Assembly (NCBI RefSeq): GCF_025252405.1
Contig: NZ_CP104307.1
Coordinates: 3,286,001 to 3,350,000 of the forward strand
Direction: 5' to 3'
DNA from: Flavobacterium sp. TR2
GTDB lineage: Bacteria; Bacteroidota; Bacteroidia; Flavobacteriales; Flavobacteriaceae
Length of the DNA: 64,000 bases
Below are positions 16,587 through 27,990 of this stretch, one piece after another; within the stretch, counting starts at the first letter, position 1, and the number at the start of each line of letters is the position of its first letter. The translations under genes and the position numbers were made by a program. The notes under the pieces are model-generated. The model was not told the origin of the DNA. It searched no databases and was given only the letters and a program-made list of their open reading frames with translations.

Positions 16587-18062
16587 TCAATACTTTTCCA
16601 CCACTGGAGGCGTCCAAGAGCCATCTATAATTGGGGTATCTCCCCAGTATGAACGAATGTATAATGAAAAATCATCTGTTGGAGAAGGAAGCCAGTTGCT
16701 TTCTTTGTCTGCTCCAGGATTTTTATTTCCGGCATAAAGCGTTAATGTGCCATCAGCGTTTTTCTTAAGGCTTTTATTTTTTGTTCCCAGTGAATAGCGT
16801 TTTAAAGCATTTGGATAAAAGAAATGTTCTTTATTGTACAATGTTAGCGACCAGAAACCTTTTACAGGCGGTAACACTTTAAAAGTGATTTTATAATTAT
16901 TATTTCCGGTAAGTTTCTGTCCGTCTGTAGTATTGTCCGTATAGAAATATTGTGTTTCATTCGGACGATTATCAAACATATTCGACTTAGCGCTTCCAAT
17001 ACGATTATAATAATCAAGACCCCATTCGGCATTATTTTGCGAACGATTCCATCCGTTTCCTGCTGGTTTTCCGTTATATTCCCAACGGATATAATCTTTT
17101 ATTAAAGTTTTATCCAAAGCAATTACTTCGTCTGTTATTAGTTTTTTAATAGCAGGATCATTTTTAGCGGCAGCAACAAGAGATTTAAACTGTCCGTATA
17201 ATGCTTCTTCGCCTGCCAATGGAGGAACAGTTTCTAATACTGTTGGAAACTGGTCAAAGAAAACTTCTGGTTTTACCCATTTTGTTTCAGCTCCTCCAGT
17301 GCTCGGATTAGGATTTGGAATAATCGGAGCGTCTTTCCAAATCGTTGTTTTCATTTTGCCGTCAAATTCCGTAAGAGGATAAACATTTACCTGATTGATT
17401 AAGGGCTGTATCGCGGCTTTATCTTCAGGAGTGTCATCTTGAAAAATACGAGGAATGCAATTGGCCAAAGTAGTAGGGCTAGTTATCACTCCGGTAATGC
17501 CATCGGGAACTTTGCCGTTCCATTTAGGACCTTTTAGCAGATAAAAACCGGGTTTAGATCCATAAGGCTGACCCAATTGCCCAACTTGATCTGTGCGTGC
17601 GTCGTAAATTGCATATACCCAAAAACGTTTGCCAAAATCGGGAACCTGAATCACAACTGGCTGTTCATCAAGCGAAAAAAAGCCTAAACCATATACAACA
17701 TCCTGATTAGGGCAGGCAATAAAAGTTTGTGCTGGATTAATATAATCATAAAGCATTCCTACGCGGCCTGTGGGAGCAACAGGAAGCACTCCGTCCATAC
17801 GCCCAGGTTGTGGTGCTTTGGCCAGAGTATTTTTTCGATTTAACATATTAACCATAGGGTAGCCCCATATATACGCCATTCTAGCTAGAGTTTTGGCATA
17901 TTCGGGATGCAGTTTTACATCAGTACTGGCAGTTGCTAACTTAAGGCTATCGCCTTTTTTGGCAGTTACAGAAGTAGAATCGGTATTCTCGATATTATTT
18001 TCATTTTTTTTGCACGAATTCAAGATCGAAAGCGCGAGTAAAATTAGAAAGACTTTTTTCAT
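16587..18062 (-). CDS. DUF1254/DUF1214 lipoprotein
   Basis: The 491-residue protein begins with a lipoprotein signal (SILNSC, lipidated Cys at residue 17) and contains a DUF1254 domain (about residues 60-200, with YIWGYPMVNMLNRKN and CPNQDVVYGLGFFSL) followed by a DUF1214 domain (about 370-480, with GFWSLTLYNKEHFFYPN). These two domains usually occur together in exported bacterial proteins; the reaction is not known. It is divergent from the arylsulfatase gene, with about 280 bases between them, so the two may share regulation. Confidence 0.9.
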   Translation of the reverse strand: MKKVFLILLALSILNSCKKNENNIENTDSTSVTAKKGDSLKLATASTDVKLHPEYAKTLARMAYIWGYPMVNMLNRKNTLAKAPQPGRMDGVLPVAPTGRVGMLYDYINPAQTFIACPNQDVVYGLGFFSLDEQPVVIQVPDFGKRFWVYAIYDARTDQVGQLGQPYGSKPGFYLLKGPKWNGKVPDGITGVITSPTTLANCIPRIFQDDTPEDKAAIQPLINQVNVYPLTEFDGKMKTTIWKDAPIIPNPNPSTGGAETKWVKPEVFFDQFPTVLETVPPLAGEEALYGQFKSLVAAAKNDPAIKKLITDEVIALDKTLIKDYIRWEYNGKPAGNGWNRSQNNAEWGLDYYNRIGSAKSNMFDNRPNETQYFYTDNTTDGQKLTGNNNYKITFKVLPPVKGFWSLTLYNKEHFFYPNALKRYSLGTKNKSLKKNADGTLTLYAGNKNPGADKESNWLPSPTDDFSLYIRSYWGDTPIIDGSWTPPVVEKY

Positions 18063-18343
18063 AAGCTTCAGATTTAGAGTTTATTTACTAGTTCAATAGT
18101 AAATGTACTTCATGCAATATAATCTGATGGGGTTTTTCTGTCTGATCATGTTTCAACTTATAATTTGCAACCATTTTTAAAAATTTAGCACATCTATAAA
18201 TCGTAATTTTCAGCTTTAAAAGAAAGATTTTCTTATGAAAAAATAGAGAAAATGAAAGCTTCAAAAACATACTTGCCTTTATTAGCCACTACATTTTTTT
18301 ATTAAGATTTCTACAGGCTATATTAATTTAAACCTTAAAAACC

Positions 18344-19963
18344 ATGAAAAAAAATGCCTTGAAACTTATTTTTGCAGGTTTGCTGTGTTGCACTATTATA
18401 GGAAACGCAGACGGATAGACTAAAAAGAAACCTAATATTATTATGGTCATTTCTGATGATACTGGTTGGGGAGACTTAGGAGTGTATGGGGGAGGTGTCG
18501 GACGCGGAATGCCAACGCCAAATCTAGACAGAATGGCAAAAGAAGGAATGCAGTTTTGGTCTTTTTACGGACAGCCAAGCTGTACGCCGGGTAGAGCCGC
18601 AATGCTTACAGGACGTATCCCAAATCGAAGCGGAATGACTACCGTTGCTTTTCAGGGACAAGTAGGTGGTCTGCCAAAAGAAGAATGGACTTTGGCTTCT
18701 GTGCTTAAAAAAGCCAATTACAAAACGTATTTTTCAGGAAAATGGCACCTTGGAGAAGCAGATTATTCTATGCCTATAGCTCATGGTTTTGACAAAATGC
18801 AGAATGTAGTGCTGTATCATTTGAATGCTTATACATATGCTTTTCAGTCCTGGAATCCAGAGATGTCTCCAGAGATGTTAGAACTTTTCAAAAAAGTGAC
18901 TACTGGTGTGCTTGAAGGCGAAGCAGGCGGAAAAGCACGTGAGGAAAGTAAAGTTACTGAAGAGAATATTGCCGAACTGGACATGATGATGGTGGAGAAT
19001 AATTTGAAACAGCTTGATGAATATGGAAAAAGTAAAGATCCTTTCTTTATGTGCATCAATTTTGCTAAAAATCACCAGCCGAATCTTCCTTCAAAACAGT
19101 TTGTAGGCAAATCGCCAGGTAAAAGCAAATATTCTGATGCAGTAGTAGAAATGGATTATAATGTAGGACGTATCATGGATAAGATTCGTTCTCTAGGCAT
19201 TGCAGAAAATACGATTGTGATTTACACTGTAGATAATGGCGCTTGGCAAGATGTGCATCCAGATTCTGGATATACTCCTTTTAGAGGTACTAAAGGAACA
19301 GACAGAGAAGGCGGTAGCCGTGTACCGGCAATTGCTTGGTGGCCAGGGCAAATCGAGGCAGGAAGCCAAAGCCATGATATTGTGGGCGGACTTGATCTTA
19401 TGGCAACATTTGCTAGTCTTGCAGGCGTAGAGCTTCCTAAAAAAGACAGAGCAGGTGCCGACATGGTTTTTGACAGCTATGATATGTCTAATGTATTGTT
19501 TAAAAAAGGAACACCGCTTCGTGACAGATGGTTTTATTTTACAGAAGCTGAATTATCTCCAGGAGCCGTTCGCATCGGAAAATTCAAAGCAGTATTTAAT
19601 ACCCGAGGAGATAATGGCGCTATCGCGGGCAGCGATGCGCCAGGACAGCAATTGGGCTGGAGAGGCGATGAAACTTATGTGGCAACAGTTCCAGCTATTT
19701 ATAATTTATGGCAAGATCCGCAAGAGCGCTATGACTTGTTTATGAACAGCTGGACAGAGAAAACTTGGACTGCTATAATTTTTAATCAGGCAATTGCCGA
19801 TTTGATGAAAACTTATGCGCAAATACCTCCGAGAGCGCCTCAGAGCGAAACTTTTACAGGCGAGATGCAGATTGAACGCTATAGAACAATCGAGCAAGTG
19901 AAAAAAATGATGAATGAAAAGAAAGTGAATCTTCCTCCTTTGAGTGTTGATTCTAAACAATAG
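18344..19963 (+). pseudogene. Arylsulfatase with amber codon after signal peptide
   Basis: The natural start is ATG 18344, which opens a typical signal peptide (KKNALKLIFAGLLCC). An in-frame TAG at 18416-18418, codon 25, then separates it from the mature enzyme, which continues in the same frame as TKKKPNIIMVISDDTGWGD. The remainder is a complete family S1 sulfatase: metal-binding Asp pair in ISDDTGWGD, the CTPGR formylglycine motif (Cys at about residue 80), GKWHLGE and the C-terminal domain. Re-initiation at an ATG (18443) would give a 506-residue enzyme without export signal and without its first strand. A strong terminator follows. The change looks like CAG to TAG. Confidence 0.85.
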
Positions 19964-19972
19964 AAAAAGAAT

Positions 19973-19999
19973 GGCTGGGCAGTTGCCCGGCCTTTTTTT
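19973..19999 (+). terminator. Terminator of the arylsulfatase gene
   Basis: GGCTGGGCA / TGCCCGGCC form a G+C-rich stem followed by seven Ts. Confidence 0.85.
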
Positions 20000-20114
20000 A
20001 TCATTCAAAAAGCATTTAATAAATCAAATAATTTATGATTCAATTATGAAGTAAAATAAAGCATTACTCGGTTTTGATGCGTATATTTGAGAGAATAAAA
20101 AAATAAAAGCCACT

Positions 20115-21137
20115 ATGAAGAAAATAGGATTTTTATCATTTGGGCATTGGGCAAATCATCCATCATACAAGACTCGTACAGCGGCAGATACCTTGTTGCA
20201 ATCTATTGATTTGGCAGTTGCTGCAGAAGAAATAGGAATTGATGGCGCTTATTTTAGAGTACACCATTTTGCACAGCAGTTAGCATCTCCTTTTCCTTTG
20301 CTTTCGGCCGTAGGCGCTAAGACAAGCAAAATAGAGATTGGAACGGGTGTAATCGATATGCGGTACGAAAACCCGATGTATATGGTTGAAGACGCCGGAG
20401 CTGCCGATTTGATATCGGAAGGAAGGTTGCAATTGGGAATAAGCAGAGGATCACCAGAACAAGTCATTGACGGATGGCGCTACTTTGGCTACGAACCTGA
20501 AAAAGGAGAAACCGATGCCGATATGGGCCGTAAAAAAGCATTGGAGTTTTTGGAAAGGCTGAATGGAGAAGGATTTGCAGAACCAAATCCGTACCCGATG
20601 TTTCCAAATCCGCCTGGATTGCTGCGCATCGAGCCGCATTCGGAAGGATTAAGAGAACGAATCTGGTGGGGAGCAGCCTCGAATGCAACTGCTATTTGGG
20701 CAGCCGAAAACGGTATGCATCTTCAGAGTTCTACCCTTAAATATGACGAAAACGGAAAGCCATTCCATATTCAGCAGGCAGAACAAATTAGATTATACAA
20801 GGAGGCTTGGAAAAAAGCAGGGCATCAGCGTGAAGCAAGAGTTTCTGTGAGCCGCTCGATTTTTGCGCTAGTCAATGATCAGGATAAGTATTATTTTGGA
20901 GCACAGGCTAAAGGCAATGACAGTTTTGGGTATATCGAACAAGACAAAAGAGCAATCTTTGGCAAAAGCTATACCGCAGAACCCGATAAACTGATTGAAG
21001 AATTGGCTCAGGATGAAGCAATTCAAGAAGCAGATACATTGCTGCTAACTATTCCAAACACTTTAGGAGTCGATTATAATGTTCACATTTTATCGTCAAT
21101 ACTAGAACACGTTGCACCTGCATTGGGCTGGCGATGA
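20115..21137 (+). CDS. Luciferase-like FMN-dependent oxidoreductase
   Basis: This 340-residue protein is a bacterial luciferase-like (LLM class) flavin oxidoreductase: the TIM-barrel motifs GAYFRVHHFAQQLASPFPLL, IEIGTGVIDMRYENP and GRLQLGISRGSPEQ are typical. Such enzymes use reduced FMN or F420 with O2 to oxidise small organics; the substrate is not predictable. It is a single gene between two terminators. Confidence 0.88.
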   Translation: MKKIGFLSFGHWANHPSYKTRTAADTLLQSIDLAVAAEEIGIDGAYFRVHHFAQQLASPFPLLSAVGAKTSKIEIGTGVIDMRYENPMYMVEDAGAADLISEGRLQLGISRGSPEQVIDGWRYFGYEPEKGETDADMGRKKALEFLERLNGEGFAEPNPYPMFPNPPGLLRIEPHSEGLRERIWWGAASNATAIWAAENGMHLQSSTLKYDENGKPFHIQQAEQIRLYKEAWKKAGHQREARVSVSRSIFALVNDQDKYYFGAQAKGNDSFGYIEQDKRAIFGKSYTAEPDKLIEELAQDEAIQEADTLLLTIPNTLGVDYNVHILSSILEHVAPALGWR

Positions 21138-21153
21138 GTTTTTATAAAGAGAG

Positions 21154-21188
21154 AAAAAGCCCTCTGTTGATGAAACGAGGGCTTTTTT
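21154..21188. terminator. Bidirectional terminator
   Basis: AAAAAGCCCTC / GAGGGCTTTTTT lies between the converging oxidoreductase and chromate-transporter genes. Confidence 0.85.
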
Positions 21189-21206
21189 AATTGAATTTCT
21201 TATTTA

Positions 21207-22373
21207 TTAAAAAGATAATTTAATTAAGACACCTAAAACAGCAGCAATTAAAATAATATAAGGCTCTTGAATTTTCTTGATATAAATTAGAGAAAGAATG
21301 CTCGTAAAAGCTATCAGTATTGTCGAAACATCTACAATGCTTCTTTTCGCAATAATAATGACAGAACCAACCAGAGCTCCAACTACAGCTGCTGTTATTC
21401 CTTCGACAAATGCTTTGACAGGTTTGTTGTTTACAATTTTTTTAAAGAATGGTGCCAAAGCGATGGTAAAAAAATAGCAAGGCAAAAATGTGGCTAAAGC
21501 GGCAGTGATAGCGCCTAAAATGCCATTTACAAGATAACCTATAAAACCAACAGTTATTACCACAGGACCCGGCGTTATCATAGCGATAGCTACCGAATCT
21601 AGAAACTGCTGTTCTGTAAGCCATTTGTTTTCAACGACAACTCCTGAATGTAGAAAAGGAACAATTGCAAGGCCGCTTCCAAATACGAAAGCCCCTGCTT
21701 TAGTAAAGAAAATGGCAATTTTCATTAAAGTTGAACTTTCAAAATCCCAAAAACCAGATGAAACAACAATCAAGATATTGGTTGTTTTGGCAACTTTAAA
21801 ATGAGAACCTGATTTTATTATCATATAAATAAGTCCCGCGGCTACAAATAGTAAAATATGCTCCTTTTCTGTAATGTATGTTATTATGATAGCTGAGGCA
21901 AAGAAGAACCATAAAATCCATTTTTCTTTAAAAGAGTCCAGATTAAATTTTCCAATTGATTTTATGGTAAGTTTATAAGAACTTAAAGTAATGATTCCGA
22001 TAACAGCTGCACTCACCCCATAAAAAACAGCTTGGATCCATAACAATCCGCCGTAAGCTTGATAGATCATTCCAAGAATTAAAACCATAAAGAACGAAGG
22101 GGCAATAAAGGCAAAACCTGCTAAAGTAGCTCCAAGAATATTGTAGTGAACATAGCCTATATAAATGCCAAGTTGTGCGGCCAAAGGGCCTGGAGCCAAT
22201 TGCGCTAACGCTAGACCTTCTTTGTATTCTTCATCAGAAATCCATTTTTTATTTTCTACCAAATCTTTGTACATATAGCCCACGAGCGCAACAGGGCCTC
22301 CAAAACCAATTGTGCCCAGTTTCAAAAAATATAGTATTAGTTCTCTCAGATTATATTTAGGTTTCTCGATCAT
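21207..22373 (-). CDS. chrA: Chromate-type transporter (long-chain CHR family)
   Basis: The 388-residue membrane protein consists of two homologous CHR domains, each starting with a conserved Gly/Pro motif: FLKLGTIGFGGPVALVGYM with QLAPGPLAAQ in the first half and FTKAGAFVFGSGLAIVPFL with MITPGPVVITVGFIGY in the second. Members export chromate or related oxyanions, but many are not chromate-resistance proteins, so the name reflects family only. The gene stands alone with terminators on both sides. Confidence 0.88.
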   Translation of the reverse strand: MIEKPKYNLRELILYFLKLGTIGFGGPVALVGYMYKDLVENKKWISDEEYKEGLALAQLAPGPLAAQLGIYIGYVHYNILGATLAGFAFIAPSFFMVLILGMIYQAYGGLLWIQAVFYGVSAAVIGIITLSSYKLTIKSIGKFNLDSFKEKWILWFFFASAIIITYITEKEHILLFVAAGLIYMIIKSGSHFKVAKTTNILIVVSSGFWDFESSTLMKIAIFFTKAGAFVFGSGLAIVPFLHSGVVVENKWLTEQQFLDSVAIAMITPGPVVITVGFIGYLVNGILGAITAALATFLPCYFFTIALAPFFKKIVNNKPVKAFVEGITAAVVGALVGSVIIIAKRSIVDVSTILIAFTSILSLIYIKKIQEPYIILIAAVLGVLIKLSF

Positions 22374-22568
22374 ATTCTGTCCGTTTAAAAATGATGGATT
22401 TAGTTTTAAACAAAACTAGAACGAAATAGAGGCTTTAAATAGAATCTTATTTACCTTTTGTATACAGATTACTTTTTGTACAAAAGAGCTCCAATACGGC
22501 TAGTTTATAATTCTAGTAAAAAGCCAAAAATGAAAACAAAAACTACCTAGAAAAATTTAAATAAAAAA

Positions 22569-22625
22569 ACAGCTTCGATATTTTTATTATCAAACAATAA
22601 AAACATCGAAGCTGTATATTTTTTC
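22569..22625. terminator. Terminator with long A/T-rich stem
   Basis: ACAGCTTCGAT and ATCGAAGCTGT enclose an inner TTTTTATT/AATAAAAA stem. It lies just beyond the stop of the PL14-like gene on the minus strand. Confidence 0.75.
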
Positions 22626-22652
22626 GGTTCAAATGGGTTTAAGGTTTACAGC

Positions 22653-23444
22653 TTATAGAGCATCCCAAGAGGCGCTCGGATAGTAGATAGAGCTTGTTAC
22701 AGGAGCCGTCCAGTAATCTTGGCTTCCGCCACGGAAAGTATGAAGACTTACAGCATTTACGTTTCGCTTAGAATCGTTCGTCACCCAGCGAATTTTTTCA
22801 TTCAATATTTCCGTGCCATTTACATAATATTTCACATATCCATCCGTATTCGATCCGGTATTCAGTTTAACAGAGATCTGACAATTATACGTTACGCCCT
22901 CTTGTATGTAATATTTTTTTCCAAAATCATTACCATACTGTCCAGGCTGGTCTCTATAATAAACATAAGGCTGAAGATAAGCGCCGCTTCCTTTAGCAGT
23001 ATTAGAGCCATTTGGGCAATACCACATAAATCTGGCACTTCCGCCATTTCCATCCCATGCCGCGTCACCGCCAGTATTTTGGTCTCCAATTAAGATTCCA
23101 TAACCGCATTTTCCGCCTCGGCTCCAGTAAAATCCGTTATTAAATTTCATTTGGAACCAAACCGTATAAACTCCCGTAGACCAAACGCCATAAGATGTGC
23201 ATAAACCGCCAGGACATGATAAAGTATTGGTCTGCAAAGTGATGGTTCTTGCTCCAGCTGTACCTTTTGCTGTTGCGCTGCCTTCAAATGCTGCGTTAGC
23301 CGAAAGAGTATCTTTGCTGGCAGCTTGCGGCAGTTCTTTTTTAGCAGTTTGGGACGCATTTAAATCTTCTTGCTCCTTTTCGCAGGAATTAAGTGCCAAT
23401 GCTACGGTAAATAGCATACAAGTTAATTTTAAGATTTTCTTCAT
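22653..23444 (-). CDS. PL14-like polysaccharide lyase domain lipoprotein
   Basis: The 263-residue protein has a lipoprotein signal (ALALNSC, Cys at about residue 21), a Ser/Ala/Lys-rich linker to about residue 70, and then a beta-jelly-roll domain with the PL14 pattern: VWFQMKFNNGFYWSRGGKCG, GSARFMWY, YVYYRDQPGQYG and a late segment with NAVSLHTFRGG. PL14 enzymes cleave alginate or glucuronan. It is probably tethered to the outer membrane. No other alginate genes are nearby, so its substrate remains open. Confidence 0.7.
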   Translation of the reverse strand: MKKILKLTCMLFTVALALNSCEKEQEDLNASQTAKKELPQAASKDTLSANAAFEGSATAKGTAGARTITLQTNTLSCPGGLCTSYGVWSTGVYTVWFQMKFNNGFYWSRGGKCGYGILIGDQNTGGDAAWDGNGGSARFMWYCPNGSNTAKGSGAYLQPYVYYRDQPGQYGNDFGKKYYIQEGVTYNCQISVKLNTGSNTDGYVKYYVNGTEILNEKIRWVTNDSKRNVNAVSLHTFRGGSQDYWTAPVTSSIYYPSASWDAL

Positions 23445-26217
<2,773 letters not shown>

Positions 26218-26241
26218 TTTTGCAAGAAAATAATAAACTTA

Positions 26242-26271
26242 AAAGAGGCTGTCAATAGCCTCTTTTTTTTT
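26242..26271 (+). terminator. Terminator of katG
   Basis: AAAGAGGCT / AGCCTCTTT with a 6-base loop is followed by a run of Ts. Confidence 0.85.
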
Positions 26272-26381
26272 GCAGCCTCAATGTATGTCGTTTCTTTAGC
26301 TCCACATTCAATAATCCTCTGCTTTTTTTATGAGATATTTATAAATTGCTTCTTTTCTCTCTATCTTCCATTTACATCTTG

Positions 26382-26430
26382 CATCTTCCATCCTCCATCT
26401 TCCATCTTCCATCTTCCATCTTCCATCTCC
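26382..26430. repeat. 7-bp tandem repeat (CATCTTC)
   Basis: Seven head-to-tail units of CATCTTC, two of them with one change, lie just beyond the 3' end of the Lrp-type gene. Confidence 0.85.
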
Positions 26431-26467
26431 CATTGTCTTGCCTCTCTCACCTTTCTTCTTTTGACTA

Positions 26468-26938
26468 TTAAACAGGCAGATTTTTCTCAAACGCAGAGCC
26501 AAAGGAAAAGAAAGAATCGGTGCTTCCAACCCCTTCAATCTGATGAACTTGTTCGTAAAGAATTTTGCGAAGCTCTTCATTATTTGCCGCTACAATTTTT
26601 ATGAATAAAGCATATTTTCCAGACACCCAATGGCACTCGATCACTTCAGGTATTTCCTTAAGTTTTTCGGCGATTGAATAGGAAAAATGAGCTTCTTTAG
26701 TAACGATTCCCGTGTAGGTAATAGTTTCAAAACCAAGTTCTTTTGGATTTAATTTTACCGAGAAACTATTAATCACTCCTGCATCTTGCAGTTTTTTAAC
26801 CCTTAAATGGACCAGAGAATTTGAAATATTCAATTCTTTAGCCAAATCAGAAAATGGGATTCTTGCATTCTCACTGAGCTTTTGTATGATTTCTCGATCT
26901 AAATAGTCAGTATTTTCGTTCTTCTTAACTTTTGCCAT
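26468..26938 (-). CDS. Lrp/AsnC-family transcriptional regulator
   Basis: The 156-residue protein has an N-terminal winged HTH (about residues 12-60: LDREIIQKLSENARIPFSDL and then LNISNSLVHLRVKKL) and a C-terminal RAM ligand-binding domain (about 75-145). It is divergent from the DUF1338-aldehyde dehydrogenase genes with 190 bases between, the usual position for a local Lrp-type regulator that senses an amino acid. In this context the effector could be lysine, hydroxylysine or aminoadipate. Two palindromes around the divergent promoter are likely binding sites. Confidence 0.92.
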   Translation of the reverse strand: MAKVKKNENTDYLDREIIQKLSENARIPFSDLAKELNISNSLVHLRVKKLQDAGVINSFSVKLNPKELGFETITYTGIVTKEAHFSYSIAEKLKEIPEVIECHWVSGKYALFIKIVAANNEELRKILYEQVHQIEGVGSTDSFFSFGSAFEKNLPV

Positions 26939-27063
26939 GCGTGCTGTTTTATTGATGATTCTATTATTTTGACAATTCTTCCGCTAAAAAAGGATTTTAA
27001 AGTGTCAAAATTACAAAAAATAACTTAGTAAATGTCTAATTGTAAATAATCGAACTGTTATAC

Positions 27064-27107
27064 TGTTATAATAACACTGATATGTATAGATTTGTGTCAT
27101 AATAACA
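27064..27107 (+). promoter_or_regulatory. Promoter with two palindromic Lrp-type operators
   Basis: TAGATTTG (27087-27094) matches the -7 consensus. It is flanked by TGTTATAATAACA (27064-27076, a perfect palindrome) and TGTCATAATAACA (27095-27107, one mismatch), 31 bases apart, about three helical turns. A further half-site TGTTAT lies at 27056-27061. This is what an Lrp-type dimer-of-dimers would bind. Confidence 0.6.
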
Positions 27108-27128
27108 CTATTTTAACATAACTACAAA

Positions 27129-27938
27129 ATGAATAAAGATCAACTACTTACAAAACTATGGGAGCAATATGTTGAAATTACTCCATCTGCATTAAAAATA
27201 CATCAGCTTCTTGAAGATAAAGGAGAAGAGATTAAAAACGATCATATCGCAATTCGTACTTTCAATGATAAGCGTGTGAATATCGAAGTGCTGGAAAAAC
27301 CATTTTTAAATGTGGGTTATGAGGCAAAAGGAGAGTATCACTTTGAGGCTAAAAAACTTTTTGCGAGACATTACGAGCATTCTACAGATAAAGACGCGCC
27401 TAGAATTTTTATTTCTGAATTGGAATTAGAAAAATGTTCTGCTGACTTGCAGGCTGCGGTAGCGAATTTATTAAACAGCTGCGACCAAAATGCGTTTAAC
27501 AATCCAGAATTGGTTTTAAGCGGATCGGTTTGGAATGGAAATTCGCAATCGGTTTATAAATCATTATTGGAAGAATCTGAATATGCCGCTTGGATGTATG
27601 TTTATGGTTTTAGAGCCAACCATTTTACCATTAATACCAATGCATTAAAAGAATTTAAAACATTAGAAGAGCTAAATAACTTTTTAGAATCTAATGGATG
27701 GAAACTGAATGCTTCGGGAGGAAAAATCAAAGGAACACCAGAACAGCTTTTAGAGCAGTCAAGCACCCTTGCCGATTTATACCCTATACATTTTGAAGAA
27801 GGAACTCTAGACGTGCCATCTTGCTACTATGAATTTGCGCTTCGTTATCCAATGGCAAATGGAGAATTGTATCAAGGATTTGTCGCATCATCTGCAGATA
27901 AGATTTTTGAAAGTACAGATGTAAAATTGCAAAAATAA
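27129..27938 (+). CDS. DUF1338 2-oxoadipate dioxygenase/decarboxylase
   Basis: This 269-residue protein is a DUF1338 (HglS/YdcJ) enzyme. It starts with the family pattern of two N-terminal helices followed by the metal-binding His in NDHIAIRTFND, with further likely ligands in YHFEAKKLFARHYEH and in the C-terminal YYEFALRYP segment. In Pseudomonas HglS converts 2-oxoadipate to D-2-hydroxyglutarate in lysine breakdown; this shorter single-domain version is common in Bacteroidota. The next gene, an aminoadipate-semialdehyde dehydrogenase, 52 bases downstream, supports the same pathway. Confidence 0.85.
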   Translation: MNKDQLLTKLWEQYVEITPSALKIHQLLEDKGEEIKNDHIAIRTFNDKRVNIEVLEKPFLNVGYEAKGEYHFEAKKLFARHYEHSTDKDAPRIFISELELEKCSADLQAAVANLLNSCDQNAFNNPELVLSGSVWNGNSQSVYKSLLEESEYAAWMYVYGFRANHFTINTNALKEFKTLEELNNFLESNGWKLNASGGKIKGTPEQLLEQSSTLADLYPIHFEEGTLDVPSCYYEFALRYPMANGELYQGFVASSADKIFESTDVKLQK

Positions 27939-27990
27939 TAACTCAGATTTTTGATAGACAAGTTAGAAAACTAATTTTAAAAAAGTCACA

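Noticed and set aside
26382..26430. Possible CRISPR array
   Set aside because: Seven-base head-to-tail units without spacers are a simple tandem repeat.
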